This document shows positions 21,499 through 32,485 of a DNA stretch of 64,000 nt, in pieces. The DNA comes from Mermis nigrescens. Its lineage: Eukaryota; Nematoda; Enoplea; Mermithida; Mermithidae. The stretch is taken from the NCBI GenBank assembly GCA_036768485.1, contig JAVLUZ010000228.1:1510384-1574383 (forward strand), in the 5' to 3' direction. Positions within the stretch are counted from its first letter, which is position 1. The number at the start of each line of letters is the position of its first letter. A model generated the notes under the pieces. That model saw only the letters and a program-made list of their open reading frames with translations. It was not told the DNA's origin and searched no databases. The position numbers were made by a program, and so were the translations under genes.

Positions 21499-21710
21499 GA
21501 AAGATGGAAAATTTTGCAGGGAAAATGAGGCAAAATGAAGGCCAAAACCGATGCAAATTAAAAATTTTCTTCAAAAGCGTTTCAAATTGACCAGAAACCG
21601 TGTAATATCTTGGTTTTAACGCTATTTTAGCGCTTATGCAAGTTTTTGAGGTCATTTTGGCACAAAAAGCTGAATTCTTGACCCTACCCCAAATTGCCCA
21701 TGCTTCACAC

Positions 21711-21965
21711 CACACCCGAGCGTGGGGGTTTGAGGGCATGCACCCCCGAGAAACCAAAATACCTCTCCCCCTTAGAAATCAAAAAAACCCCCAGAATTCA
21801 ATTTTTGAAATTTTTTGTTTTTTCGCAATTTTTTGATGCCAATGGATAGTGCTCGATGAGAAACGTTGAAAAATGGTATTTTTTCGCCGTACCACTATTT
21901 TTAAGGTAATTTTTTACCTTTGAAAATCTTGCACTCCCCCAGAATTTTCTTGCTGCCCATGTATG
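21711..21965 (+). mobile_element. CATAGGTGGGC-family MITE
   Basis: It shares the TATGCACCCCC-like left portion, the AATGGATAGTGCTCGATGAG middle phrase and the TTGCTGCCCATGTATG end of the family. Flanks CTTCACAC and CTGTGCAC match at only 5 of 8 positions, so the duplication is decayed or absent. Confidence 0.7.
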
Positions 21966-22222
21966 CTGTGCACCTATAATCACTATTAGCGAATCACAAC
22001 GGTAAACAATACAGGTGACAAACAGGCATCGAAAAAATAAGTATAATTTGATGGGTCAATATCATTTGTTGTGGTACATACTTACCGACCTAACTGAGAT
22101 TTTGAAATCTCCCAGATGATCTAGGCTACCCTTAATGAGCTGAGCTTGTCAAAAGTTATGCATTTATCAATATCGACAGGATGTCACTCAATCACTACTA
22201 CACTGCGCTAATTGTATATATG

Positions 22223-23449
22223 TGTAACTTAAGAGGTTTCCCGCTTTCAAGTTGTTGGAGTATCTTAGCGCGCGCAAACGAGTTGGCTGATTTAGCACTT
22301 GAAGTATGTACGGATAAATAAACTGACAGCACGCCGTCAGAGAAGATACCCAACACACAACAACTACGAAAGCAGCGAACCCCCGTAAGTACCTTCGGGA
22401 CTTACCTAAGTACCTATGCTATACCTAGCGCTGGTCAAGAAGCTGCGGTAAAAACCTGCACTCTTCCAAACTGACCCTGAATACCTACTACCTAAAATCT
22501 CCACGGACGTAATTGGTCCGGTACCTATGGAGAAAATGGGAAGGAGATGCCGACCGCAGATCTTAACCAGGGGTAATTAGATAATCCCGGTATTCGCCCT
22601 AGGTCCTTAGACCTTTTTAGACCAAAAGAGTAATTTTTCGCGAAAAGAATTGAAAGGGTTTCGCACTAGATTACCTATGGCGAAACTACTTACGATTTCT
22701 GGTTCCAACAGCACTCTGTACTTAAAACACAACAACAAAGAGCTCTATTCCGGGCTGTCATCTACTATAAAAATTATGTAATAATTTTTATAGATTTTTG
22801 GATTGAAAAAGGAATTATGAATTTTGCACAAAACGATAAATAAAAACTTTACCCAACGAAATCCGGCAAGAAATAAAGCTATGGCCGGCCTGATCCCAAT
22901 TCCTGACTGCTTGCGATATAATGCACCCCTAAGCAGTGGATTTTTGTGCTTTTACCGAATTAAAACAATGTACAATAAATGGCGCTAATAAAGTCGAAGA
23001 TGACACGCCACAAAAGCAAAAGCCAAACTGGCACCAACTAACTAATAATCCTAAGGGGGATTGGCCCACAGTAATAGAAGAAGAAATTATTGTAAAATGT
23101 GTTTATGACAAAAATTGTGTGCTACTTGCACATAGATTTTCCAGGTCTCCGCACAGGCTCAACGTGAATAGCGGTCATGTCGCCTATGTTTTAAATGTGA
23201 AAAGTGATAGGGGACTTGTGGGGTGTTCCACAGTAAAAAGGTCGCATCATAGTATCCCTCGCGACACCTAGCGACAAGAGTCCAACCAATTGACACTGCG
23301 TGGTCGGAATGCCTCCGCATGTCATATCGTCGATCTGAAAATATGGCTGGGTCGCCAAAGTGGAAACACACGACCGGATGGTCTGAATTGGCGCACTAAG
23401 GTGCGCAAAGGCCGTACATGTAACGGCTCGTGTAGATACACTATCTACA
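22223..23449 (-). repeat. 3' LTR of element 2 (1227 bp)
   Basis: Nearly identical to 35606-36834. In coding sense it begins TGTAGATAGTGTATCTACA, a perfect hairpin, and ends with AAGTTACA. Short open frames in both LTRs are chance. Confidence 0.95.
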
Positions 23450-23497
23450 CTCCTCCCCTCACCGGGAAAAAATTCGGAACACGGGCCGAATTTTTTA
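23450..23497 (-). promoter_or_regulatory. Hairpin and polypurine tract of element 2
   Basis: On the coding strand a purine-rich GGTGAGGGGAGGAG abuts the LTR. Just upstream (coding sense) AAAAAATTCGG pairs with CCGAATTTTTT (23468-23478 with 23487-23497), an 11-bp stem with an 8-nt loop. Same arrangement as element 1 and the old copy. Confidence 0.75.
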
Positions 23498-23980
23498 ATT
23501 GGAATGAAAATTATTGAAATATAAGAAAAATTTGTTGGGGATCCAACAAATGGAAAATTTTGAGTAATTTATCGAAATTTTGGTTGGGCCCCCTGTGGAT
23601 GGGAAAAAAATTTTGAGTTAAAAAGTATGGCGGCTGAATCCATGACCGAGCCTCTATCAAGTAGTGCGGAAACCTGAAAAATAAATTTGGATAAAAGGAA
23701 ATTAAGTAGATTTTAGATAAAGTTAAGATAAAATAAGGCCACACTTGCTCTGAGCAAGTTCAGGAATCAACAAGCTTAAAATGACGAGATTATGCAAAAT
23801 TTAAAGACAAAAATTTTAAAGATACAGGCAATAACGGACCGCGAACTAGTAGTTTTATAATAAAGACGCTTTACACAAGACGCGAAAAAGACAACGTTGA
23901 TCCAAACGAATAAAATGCTGCTGGCCATCGGCACAATCGCAGAGTCCAAATAAATGTGGTAAGCGAGCCAAACGTGGCTA
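23498..23980 (-). other. 3' untranslated region of element 2
   Basis: AT-rich sequence between the ORF3 stop and the hairpin. No ribosomal-protein fragment is recognised here, unlike element 1 and the old copy. It contains a short inverted repeat, CTTGCTC/GAGCAAG, near 23747. Confidence 0.5.
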
Positions 23981-26900
23981 TCAACGGCGTTTATGGTCGG
24001 GTTTCGACGTCGGAAAGAAACGAGACGATCGAATCGAGCGACGCGACGAGTCACTCGAGTCCGTAGAGCGACGATTCGACGGGCGATCCTCATCCAATAA
24101 ATTTATGCGCGGTTGCATGCGTTCGCGCAGGCTACGATGTTTGTCGTACGAAACGGCATCGGGCGATGGTGCTTCGAATCCATAATAAACTCGTGGTTGA
24201 CTAGACGGAGTAGCCGGACGGCGGAACTCCTCGAACCTTTGATCACGGCGCGGTGGAGAAGGAAAGCGCCCAAAACTGCCGGATTCGCGCGAAGGAGAGC
24301 GCGAATGGTATGGTTGTGGTTGTGGTTGACCCCAAAACTCGTTTGACCGGGAGATTGAACGGCGTTCGTGTTGCGGCCGATCGAGACTAACGGTTGACCG
24401 CGGCGACCAACGCGTTGGTGATGGGCGACGCCCAACGCCTTCGCGTTGACGCTGCGGCGAACGCTGCTGCGACGATTCGAGCTGCCGCTGTTGATAACCG
24501 CCGACGTTGTCAGCCGACTGCTGCAACCAATGCGTCGGTAATGAGCCACGCCCAAAACCTTCGCGTTGATGCAACGGCGACCTTTGGCGCTGCACTGCTC
24601 GCGGCGGCGGGGTTGAACGCGGCCGGTGTTGCTGCGATGACCGCTGCTGCAATTGCTCACGCGGCGTCGACGCTGCCGGTAACTGGGGCAAATTCTGTCT
24701 GAAACGAGACAAAGAAGAGGATCCGGGTTCGTTTTCAGATGGCTTCGATAATAACGCCAGTTGGCGATAGATCATCGCTTGCCTTTCGCGTCGCTCTCGT
24801 CGTTTTTGATTGGCACGCATAGCTCGTTGAGTATGTTCGTATTTATTCCGGACGTATCGGCTGGCCCTTAATAAAGGAATGGCTTTGTGATAGGATCGTA
24901 AGCGTTCCATGTACGCGTTCTCATCCTCACGTCTTATTTCAGAGGCCACGGCTAAAGAGCCTGGCTTACGTGCAACAGTAACGCGTGGCAATGGCGGCAT
25001 CGGTTGAGTTTCACGATCGGCTTTCTCGATTATCATTCGGGCCTGGCGTAAGTCGATCTGAGCCTGTAAGGAAAGATCTGACACGTTTTGTCGTTTCTTC
25101 GCTTGGGGGGCACTTGGGCCCTCCGCATCAGCGAGTCGTTTCTGCGATTGGCGTCTCTGCTGGTTTCGGCGAATATTGTTCAATTCGTCAGGCAGTTTTT
25201 TCAGAAGATAATGCGTAGAGTGTTGGCGCAATTTGTGACGACCGAATTGAGCAGGCACCGTTAAGTCAGGATCTGTGGCTTCGCGAATTAGCTGAATATC
25301 GCAATGTAGCACAACCGGATCCTCAATTTCTTCCGCTAACTCAGGAAATTCTACGAAGGCTTCCCTCGGAAATTGAGTATACGTTGGACCGAAGAAGGCG
25401 GCACGAAGCATCCGTCGAATCTGTTCACACATTCGCCAGGCAATTCCAGGATCGCCATACAACGTCGCGAAAATGAAGAAACGTTGATCTAAATAGCGCA
25501 ACAGTGATGTAGCTTGCAACACGTGCGCAGTAGCGAACACCGGTTTGCGGCTGAAAGTGGTTTTGTATTCTCTCTCGAATTCACGAAACGCTTCAAAAAT
25601 ATCAACCATTTGCCGCATCGTCAAACACAACGGCGCCGTATGATCAGGCTGAGGCTGGATACGATGCGGAAAGAACTCAGGCTGAATTGTGACACCGAGT
25701 CAAACGTTCATTTGCGGCGGCGTCGGCTGAAAAGAATGGTTTGCGACGTATTGGATGTTTACTTCGTAGACCATATAACCGGTCGTGATAAACATGCGAT
25801 TTCGCGTAAACAACGGATCTGGATAGAACTGGCGGTGAAAGACAGAAGGCTGCGTAATAAAACGCGGCGCAACCCGATTCCTAAATGCCTCGTTTGGATC
25901 CGGATCCGTGGGCAAGCGTAGCGGAATGATTGGCCTCTCCGGCGGATTAGAGATTCGACAATACTGCAAATAACGGGCGTACATCGAGTTGTAACACAGT
26001 TGAATGTCAGTACGCAAACCTGTGTACAGTTCCAAACCTGCTTCTGGTCCAAGCCAATCGCGAAAATTGAGAAAATTATGGATAGACAGGCAAGGTTGAC
26101 CTGTTTCCTGCAATTCTTGCATGGTTTCCTGAAAATAATTCGCGTAGGCGGTTGTTCGCCGTTGTTCCTCGTTATCCTGCACCTGCATCGGCTGTTCAGC
26201 CGGGGTTAGGACAACTGGTTCCGTCGGTTGTGGCTGCGAAATTCGAGGAATACGCGTTGACGGCAAAGGCTTGGCGGCAAAAGGCAACGTCATTGAGGCC
26301 ATGATATTTTGGATATCCGTCGGCGCCGAGTAAGCAGGCGGAGGAGGAGCCACTGAAGCTGGAACAGCTTGTAAGGGCTCAAAATGCGATTTTTGAGTAC
26401 GTGCCGGTTGAGAGACGAAAGGCAAATTTTCGACATCCAGGGGCCGACCTAACGGGGCGCTGGTTGCGGCCACAACTGGAACCCTATCTAAAACGTTTGT
26501 ATCCATCGGTTCAGGCACGTTACGCGATGTGGAAGGCAAATTAGCAATAATACCGTCGAGAACTTGTTGCTGCGTCGGCGATGGCGAACGCTGCGACGGC
26601 GGCGGAAATGGCGGCCTACCCTGGTCGTCTAACTCATAGCCATCTAAAATAATCATCGTCGGATCCTCGCCGTCCGAATCAGCTGTCAACGATCTGCGGA
26701 AATGTCGTCGTATGGCTTTTCGCCTTTGTTTCATATTGGGCGGTAATTTCGACAGCTTGATGTATAACGGCTCCGGCGGCGGCGCTGCCTGGACGGAACG
26801 TTCGTCACCCTCAAAAGTAAAACCTGGCGGAACACGACGAGGAGAAATTTGACTCATGTTTGGCGAATACGTATCGATGAGGATGTAAACATCGAGCGAG

Positions 26901-27874
26901 AAAACCGGGTCTAAAACGAGATACCGTAACATAGGACCCGTCAAAGGCATGTTCCATGCCTGGCCAATCCACGTGACTGCCAAAGAATCCGGCTGCATAT
27001 CGAAGAAGAAAGCTGCCAACGTTTTTAGGCGATGATTTCCGGCATCAATACGATGTTCGACCATGAAAAAGCGGCTCATCACCAGCGTATCTAAAATATT
27101 GGCCCTGAAAACCGAACGCGATGGAGGAAAGCTATCACGATTTTGTAAATAGGCCACTACATCTGCGCGATGTGGGCCGTAGACGTGAAAATAGGCAATC
27201 TTATCGTTACTAGGATCGTGGCAGGCTAGAAAAACATCTCGCAGCTGTGTCTCAAGCAACTCCGCCAGCCCAAACGGGGGCTGTGGAAACCTAGAAATAT
27301 CCCAAACAAAAACATGGCCACGAACGTCGGCGATCTGAATGTATCGAACAAAAGGACCGTTGGCCTGCATGTAGTTGGGATCGAGTTGCTGCCAATATCG
27401 TTCCCAAACGCGGTAGGGCATGAACAAACGGTCGTTAACATGCTCGGAGTCGAAGCCAAAAAAGTACTGGCTGTTCAGACGATTAGACGACCTGAAAAGT
27501 GTTCGTATCGCGTTATAAGACTGTTCGTGTGTTTCGACCATTACGGTACGTCGAATGGCGTTTTTGGGCACATATGGCGCTGACAACGGGATACGGTCCA
27601 TCGTTGCCAGCCACCACTTACGTTGGGCATAGATACAATTGTAGTGGTGTGGCGTTTTGTGGTGTGATGGTTCGCGAAGATTGGGAGTCACGTGTTCGTC
27701 GTTTTCGAAGTAAAGCATCTGTAAAGGGCACACCTCTGCGCGATACTGCTTTGCAGCAGCCGCAGCTTCGAGCGCTACGAGGAAATGGGCGGCATCGTTG
27801 TCGTTCCCGAGGCTAAACGTCGGACAATCTCGGTCCACGACGTCCTCTTCTGTTGGGGCACGCTGCTCAGCCAT
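23981..27874 (-). CDS. ORF3 of element 2: DEDDy 3'-5' exonuclease fusion protein with one internal TGA
   Basis: The ATG at 27874 lies inside the end of pol in another frame. Residues about 130-335 form an RNase D/WRN-like exonuclease domain: ExoI FGFDSE (D142, E144), the VRYIQIADVRGHVFVWDI strand region, an ExoII-like segment CHDPSNDKIAYF (D224 candidate), and ExoIII RYLVLD (Y318, D322). These are the D-E-D-D plus Tyr residues used to bind two metal ions in 3'-5' exonucleases of RNA or single-stranded DNA. A Pro-rich linker and a second conserved block (about 570-724; FITQPSVFHRQFYPD, FITTGYMVYEV) follow. A single TGA at 25702-25700 interrupts an otherwise open frame of about 1297 codons. The part after it (about 572 residues) has a helical, basic region and an Arg/Gln/Ser/Pro-rich tail. 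No signal peptide or membrane segment of an envelope protein is seen. Confidence 0.85.
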
Positions 27875-30800
27875 GGCTCTGCAAAAGGTGTAACGTTAGT
27901 TAAGGGCACGGCATGTGCCGATTTAGCACCAATTAACAAACGAACAGGCGCACACTCCCTCATATTCCTTTCCCGGCCCGCTAATTCCTCAAAACTTATA
28001 ACTACTGCCGGACACACAGGTCGACGCGGTAGCTTAACTAAAACAAAATCACCGGGTACGTATGCGTACTTTTCGGCAATGAGATCGGAATAGGGCAACT
28101 TTGGGGCAGGTAAGAGGCGATTACGGTGCACTACATGTTCGATTAAAGGATTATGCAAATAGATGATGCGCGCAGTTTCAGGCATTGGCAAGGCTTTGAT
28201 GCGATACGGACCTAATTGTTTAGGTGAAAGTTTTCCAATTTCGGGCTGAATTACCGCTTTATTGTTGAGATATACAATATCGTCAACTGCAAATTTACTT
28301 TCGCGCGTTGTTTTGTCATACTGCTTTTTCTGATGGTTACGCGCTTTAGCAAGATTTTCGCTAGCAATATCGTGTAAGTTAAGAAGCGTAAGTTTCAGAT
28401 CAGCAAGATATTTTTCAGCAATGTTAGGTATATTAGGATTCAACGCGAGATCGCTTAAAAGCTGTATATCGAGTGGAAAAGAAGGTTCACGACCGTACAG
28501 CATCTCAAATGGCGAAATATTTGTAGATGACTGCGGCATTGCGCGATACGCGAATAAAGCAAAGGGCAAAAATTGTTCCCAGTCGTATTGATTTCTCGCG
28601 CTTAGTTTAGAAAGTCCATCGATGAGTGTTCGATTATACTGTTCAACTAACCCATCACACTGAGGATGATAAGGGGTTGTGAAAACTTTTTGAACGCTTA
28701 GTAATTTGCAAACTTCGGAAATTAGCGCTGATGTGAAATTTGAGCCTTGATCAGTTAAAAATCGCTTTGGAACGCCGTGTCTAGGAATTACTTCGCGCAA
28801 TAATAGGTTTGCTATGGTGACCGCTTTTATATCAGACACTGCAAACGCTTCAACATACTTAGTAAAATAGTCCATGAAAACAACGATTTGATCATTCCCG
28901 GACGTCGAGCGAGGCATATGGAGACAATCACACGCGATTAACTCAAACGGTGCTGAAACTTCGATGGGCTGCAGAGGTATGGTGGTGGGATTATTCGCTA
29001 CCTTACGCTGCAAACACACCTCACAATTCTTACACCATGCAAGCACATCATTCTCCATTCTAGGCCACCAGTAACGAAGCTGAATGGCGGGTAAGATTTT
29101 TCGCGCGGAAAAATGAGCTCCAAAGATGGAATCGTGAAATTCGGTTAAGATGAAACTACGAAGCGATTTGGGAATGACAAGCTGATGAATGGTATTAGCT
29201 GCGCGCTTAGGCTGAAATCTGCGATAAAGAATTTTATTTAGCAAGAAAAATTCGTCGCGATATTTATGTGTTGTTAAGTCGCTGAGCGATTCACGAATTT
29301 TGTTTAACTCTTCATCTTGACGTTGTTCGGCAAGGAGTTTAGCAGGCGACAGAATTTCTGCTTTTTCAGCTTCAGATAAGGTTATTCGTTCATAAAAAAC
29401 TGGCAGATGATCGTTTTGCGCAGCTTGCTGTTTTGGCACGATGGTTTGTTGTCTTATATCAGGTGGTTTGTTGTCGTCATCAGACGCAGACGCTTCCGAT
29501 TCGAGGTTAGCGACGTTAGCAATGGGTTTACGTTCGAGTTTATAACGTTGTTCGTCGCGATCGTACTTAGGATGACGCGATAATAAATCCGCAGCGCAGT
29601 TATATGCGCCTGGTACATAAACAACCTCATACTCGTATTCTTGTAATTTTAAACCCCAGCGTCTTAAACGACTGGAAGGATCTTTTACATTTACGAGCCA
29701 AGTAAGCGCCTGATGATCTGTTTCTACGATGAATTTTTTGCCATAGAGATAATGCCTATAATGCTTAATTGCCCAGACAACCGCTAAAGCCTCCTTCTCA
29801 GAAGTGGCATAGTTACATTTGGCCGAGTTTAAAACACGGCTAGCATAACCAAGAATGAAACGATTTTTAGATGGAAGATGTTTCTGCGTAAGAATGGCAC
29901 CTAGCGCGTAATTGCTTGTGTCGGTTGTCAGGATGAATTGATGGTCATTATCGAACTTAGGCAACTGCAAAATTGGTGGTGAAGTGAAGGCATCTTTTAA
30001 CGTTTGAAAAGCTTTTTGATGTTCTTCAGTCCAAAGAAATTCCGTGTCTTTTCTTAATAAACGAAAAAGAGGTTTTGCGATTTTCGCGAGATCTTTTACA
30101 AATTTTTTGAACCATTGTACGAGACCAAGAAATTTCTGTAAGGCTTCAACCGTTTTTGGAACTGGAAAATTGATCAAATCTGCAATTTTAGTTAAGTCAG
30201 GAGCAATACCTAGCGAACTTATGCGATGACCCAAAAATTGGACTTCTGCATGAGCTAGATGACATTTTTCTGATTTAACCCTTAAGTTTGCGTTTTGAAG
30301 CTGCCAGAAAGACATCTTCTAGATTTTTAAGATGCTCTGAAAACGTGCGCAAAAACACAATTATATCGTCGATATATACGAGACATGTTTTTCCAATTTA
30401 AACCAGCGAGAACAAGCTCCATAAGGCGCTGAAAATCGGCAGGGGCGTTTTTTAAACCGAAAGGTAACACTTCGAATTCGTAGTGACCTACAGGACAGAT
30501 AAAAGCGGTTTTTTTCACGCGATTTTTCGTCAAGGGGGATCTGCCAATACCCAGATTTTAAGTCTAGCGTACTAAAGTAAGCTGCAGACCCTAGGGCATC
30601 AAAATAATCGTCAATTTGAGGTAGGGGATAAATCTGAGTTTTTGTCACATAATTTAATCGTCGATAATCCACAACTGGGCGGAGGGAACCATCTTTTTTC
30701 CCAATTAAAAACAAAGGACTGGCCCAGGGACTTGTTGTTGGTCTGATGACTTTTTCCGCGATCATTTCGTTTATTATTCGTTGTGTCAGGGTGGCGGCAA

Positions 30801-32481
30801 TATCAAAAGAAAACAGAGTATGGCAAGATCAAAGACAAATAGTGATTATTTTTAGGTACTAAAATTAGCAATCCCGAAAAATTCCACACATTTCCGTTTT
30901 TACAAAATATTCGTTCTCTAAAACATACTCATGTTTCGTTAGATATCATATTCTAAATACTTTTGTGATTCTTAAAATAGTATATCCGTTTTAACTCCAC
31001 ACCCTTTGTGTATACTTTACTGCTTTACGAAATCCTATATAAGTACTTCTGATTATCACTTTGTGGGTTCGGTCGTTCGTTTGTTTTGTAATATTCGATG
31101 CAACGTTAGTATTTCAGTCCGCCCGTTTATCTGTTGTCCACTCGTCGTCCAATAAAGAGTAAGTTATTAATCTGTGTTGCGTTTAACTTCACCCGCTCTA
31201 GAGAGCGACGATTTAAGTAGCAATCCGCTAAGCAGCGAAGTATCAATCTATTTAATCCGCGATATAAGCGAAGGAAATAAAGTAGGATAAGCTTAAAGAT
31301 TAAACCTCTAAACCAGAGAAGTAAACTAAGCTTATAGCTTTTCTGCGTTATCCGCGTTACGGTCACAAAGCGAAGGAAATAAAGTAGGATAAGCTTAAAG
31401 ATTAAACCTCTAAACCAGAGAAGTAAACTAAGCTTATAGCTTTTCTGCGTTATCCGCGTTACGGTCACAGTTGCATGACTTGTCGGCGCGCGTGTTCGAC
31501 TCGATAAGTTTTACCTACAACAGGGGGATTATCCCCTGTGTCGATGTGATGTTTAACGAGCGGAGTGCGACCGAGTGGTTCGCCTTTTAAAGCGAATATC
31601 GAATTATATTTATGACAAAGATCACGAATTTGCTGCTGTTCCTTAGAGTTAGCAATGGAACCCTGTAAAGCCTTATTTATCGAGGAAAAAAGTTCGAGCG
31701 AGCGATCGTCTGAAACAGAAACATGAGACACGACCTCAACATCAGACGTTAGCGATCCAATTAGCTCTCCAGTGTCGACCTGAACAGGCGATTTCGAGAT
31801 GTTACATAACCTCAAAGGAAAAACTGAAACTGAAGTGTCGACGATAGCAGGGGCGACAAAAAGTGAACTTTTGCGCATAAAGTCTGGATCGGGCTCGAAA
31901 AGTGCAATATCAGCATCATAGGAACCATGACTTATATAAGCAGGTGTTATTAATTCGTGGCGTGGCAAAATCGTGATGGGCTCTGAAATTGAAACATGCA
32001 CGCAGATAGGACATGCGATCTTAGCATTTGGATTGGTACGAAACTGCAATTTTTCACTCGGTGATAAGAGATTTAATTTTATACCGTTTATAAACGCGCA
32101 ATCTTCGATGGGATTTACCCAGAGTAATGCGGAACGGCAAAAATCAAAACCGAGAAGCATGTCTTCTGGCAATTTATCGATGATAGACACTAACGTGGGA
32201 ATAGAATGATCCGCGATAGTTATAGTCATATTAAAATTAAAGCGAACAACTACTGTTGTGTCACCTACACCGTGCACGACTTTAGACGTTTGTTTCGGAG
32301 GTAACCTGAAACCAAGTCTTAAAAATGCTGCAGTAGTCATCATTGTGACTTGCGAGCCAGTATCAATTAGTGCCGGAATTTTTACACCATGAATTTCAGC
32401 CAAAATGGTGGGTAGATTTGTACCTGCATGACTAACTATCGGAATTTCAGGATCCTGATTTAAGGTGGGGGATGAAGCCAT
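27775..32481 (-). pseudogene. pol of element 2 (protease-RT-RNase H-integrase)
   Basis: This is the Ty3/gypsy polyprotein. The protease has an intact ALIDTGSQVT active site (Asp codon about 32364-32362). RT carries [19 protein letters not shown] and a YIDD box (about 30380-30365). RNase H (TTDTSNYALGAIL) and integrase (HX3-4H...CX2C zinc finger, CDCLHMP, TDQGSNF, PYHPQCDGLVEQYN) lie in one long open frame 30315-27775. Breaks: a solo LTR at 30784-31469 that leaves the reading frame intact when it and one GTTG copy are removed; single-base frameshifts at an A5 run (T5 in the + strand, near 30390), near 30300, and in the T4 run at the gag-pol junction (near 32490). The homopolymer shifts could be assembly errors. 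The end overlaps ORF3 by 100 bp. Confidence 0.9.
30784..31469 (+). mobile_element. Solo LTR inserted in the RT gene of element 2 (possibly BEL/Pao)
   Basis: This 686-bp segment begins TGTCAGGG and ends GGTCACA, with an exact 4-bp target duplication GTTG (30780-30783 and 31470-31473). On the plus strand it has TATATAAG near 31035 and AATAAAG near 31152, as an LTR promoter and poly(A) signal would. Removal rejoins the RT codons exactly as in element 1. Its last 203 bp are a tandem duplication of a 102-bp unit (31267-31368 and 31369-31469). The superfamily assignment is a guess from the ends. Confidence 0.82.
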
Positions 32482-32485
32482 TTTT

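Noticed and set aside
22936..23371. 111-codon frame (+) and 70-codon frame (-) near 23 kb, repeated in part at 36.5 kb
   Set aside because: They lie wholly inside the two LTRs of element 2 and match no domain; chance frames in LTR sequence.
24103..24702. Ala/Arg-rich frames on both strands opposite the ORF3 tail
   Set aside because: They are antisense or off-frame shadows of the low-complexity C-terminal region of ORF3.
31127..31468. 113-codon frame with a repeated hydrophobic block (SLLLWFRGLIFKLILLYFL) that looks like membrane segments
   Set aside because: It is antisense to the solo LTR and created by its 102-bp tandem duplication.
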